Assembly (NCBI GenBank): GCA_042219835.1
Contig: JBHJMN010000013.1
Coordinates: 62,001-126,000, forward strand
DNA: 64,000 bases
Direction of reading: 5' to 3'
Source: Paenibacillus_G elgii_A
GTDB taxonomy: Bacteria > Bacillota > Bacilli > Paenibacillales > NBRC-103111
Below, in pieces: positions 63,242 through 64,000 of this stretch (positions are counted from its first letter, which is position 1; every line of letters begins with the position of its first letter). A model generated the notes under the pieces. That model saw only the letters and a program-made list of their open reading frames with translations. It did not search any database and was not told the DNA's origin. The position numbers and the translations under genes are program-made.

Positions 63242-64000
63242 CCGGAGATTCTCGGCAAAGTAACCGAGGAAGCCGACGGAAGCGAAATCGTGCCTCCGGC
63301 GGTATGTCCTTCGTGCGGACACGATCTGGAGAAAAAGGGTCCGCATCTGTTCTGTACGAATAAGGTGGACTGCCGTCCGCAGCTTGTCGGGCGTATTGCT
63401 CATTTTGCCTCCCGCGATGCGATGGACATCGAGACATTCAGTGAGAAGACGGCCGAGCAGCTCTACGATTCGCTCGACGTACGCGATCCGTCCGATCTGT
63501 ACTATTTGACCTTCGACGATTTGATCAAGCTTGAGCGCTTTGGGACGAGGAAGGCCGAGAATTTGATCGCCGCCTTCGAGAAAAGCAAGCAGCCCGATTT
63601 GGCATCGTTCCTATATGCTCTTGGCATTCCAAATACGGGCAAGACGACGACCAAGGAGCTTGCGGAGCATTACCGCAGTCTCGAGAAGCTGATGCAGGCG
63701 GAGCCGGAGGAGCTGATCACGCTGCCGGATATCGGCGGCATCGTTGCGGATAGCATCGTTGGCTTTTTCCGCGATCCAGCGATGCAGCGGAGCATTGAAC
63801 GATTGCTTGCCGCCGGCATACAGCCGGTGAGCGAAGAGGCGCCTGCGATCGTCGACGAAAGCAGTCCGTTCTTCGGCAAAACAGTCGTCTTAACGGGTAC
63901 GCTCACTACAATGGGGCGGGACGAAGCCGCCAAGAAGCTTGAGAAGCTGGGCGCCAAGGTGACCGGTAGCGTTTCGAAGAAGACCGATATCGTCATCGCC
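63242..64000 (+). CDS. ligA: NAD-dependent DNA ligase LigA, exon 2, cut by window edge
   Basis: The frame is open from the exon junction (PEILGKVTEEADGSE) to the window end. It has the four-cysteine zinc finger (CPSCGHDLEKKG to CTNKVDC), helix-hairpin-helix repeats (about 100-210 of this exon) and most of the BRCT domain (FFGKTVVLTGTL, GSVSKKTDIVIA). No frameshift or stop occurs in 253 codons, so the gene is under selection and presumably functional after splicing. There is no start codon of its own at the junction, so it depends on the spliced message. Confidence 0.95.

Overview
The window reads as a chromosome segment of a Paenibacillus-like endospore-forming Firmicute. The evidence is GC-rich coding DNA with strong AGGAGG-type ribosome sites, a CotF-type spore coat gene, a Bacillus-like gene order (secA, prfB, yvjA-like, ftsE, ftsX, ctpB, minJ-like, uvrB, uvrA; and pcrB, pcrA, ligA), flagellar stator genes and a classic prfB programmed frameshift. 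I did no database search. Family names rest on motifs, length and neighbourhood.

Layout: 0-4.6 kb holds secA (5' end outside the window), prfB and a YitT-family membrane protein. 4.8-8.0 kb (minus strand) holds fdhD and a YdeP-type molybdopterin oxidoreductase, whose leader carries a terminator with a possible antiterminator. 8.5-16.8 kb is a complete arginine operon, argCJBDFGH, with an ARG-box palindrome over its -10 element. 16.9-24.6 kb holds a VanW protein, ftsEX, an EnvC-like M23 hydrolase, a CtpB-like protease and a MinJ-like PDZ protein. 24.7-31.5 kb holds motA/motB and the uvrB-uvrA repair genes, with a LexA-like box before uvrB. 31.9-34.5 kb holds small or unassigned genes and a TIM-barrel isomerase.

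The most unusual region is 34.5-41.7 kb, all on the minus strand. It encodes a large membrane-anchored FG-GAP-repeat protein, a carrier protein, a class II synthetase-like amino acid:[carrier protein] ligase, a DltD-like SGNH protein, a 36-residue DltX-like microprotein (not in a usual ORF list because of its size) and a DltB-like MBOAT acyltransferase. It looks like a teichoic-acid D-alanylation machine in which the adenylating enzyme DltA is replaced by a tRNA-synthetase-derived ligase. I infer that it aminoacylates an extracellular polymer.

42-56 kb holds a small membrane protein, a MocR/GntR regulator, a 5TM-PAS-GGDEF cyclase, a U32/RlhA-type protein, a GldA/permease/GldG/DUF4340 ABC module, two coat-like genes, a VOC protein, a collapsed BceRSAB-type module (four adjacent fragments in native order) and a lipoprotein. 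56.4-64 kb is the pcrB-pcrA-ligA operon. The essential ligA is interrupted exactly between codons 387 and 388 by a full-length group II intron of about 2.53 kb that encodes a reverse transcriptase/maturase with an HNH endonuclease domain. ligA runs off the right edge.
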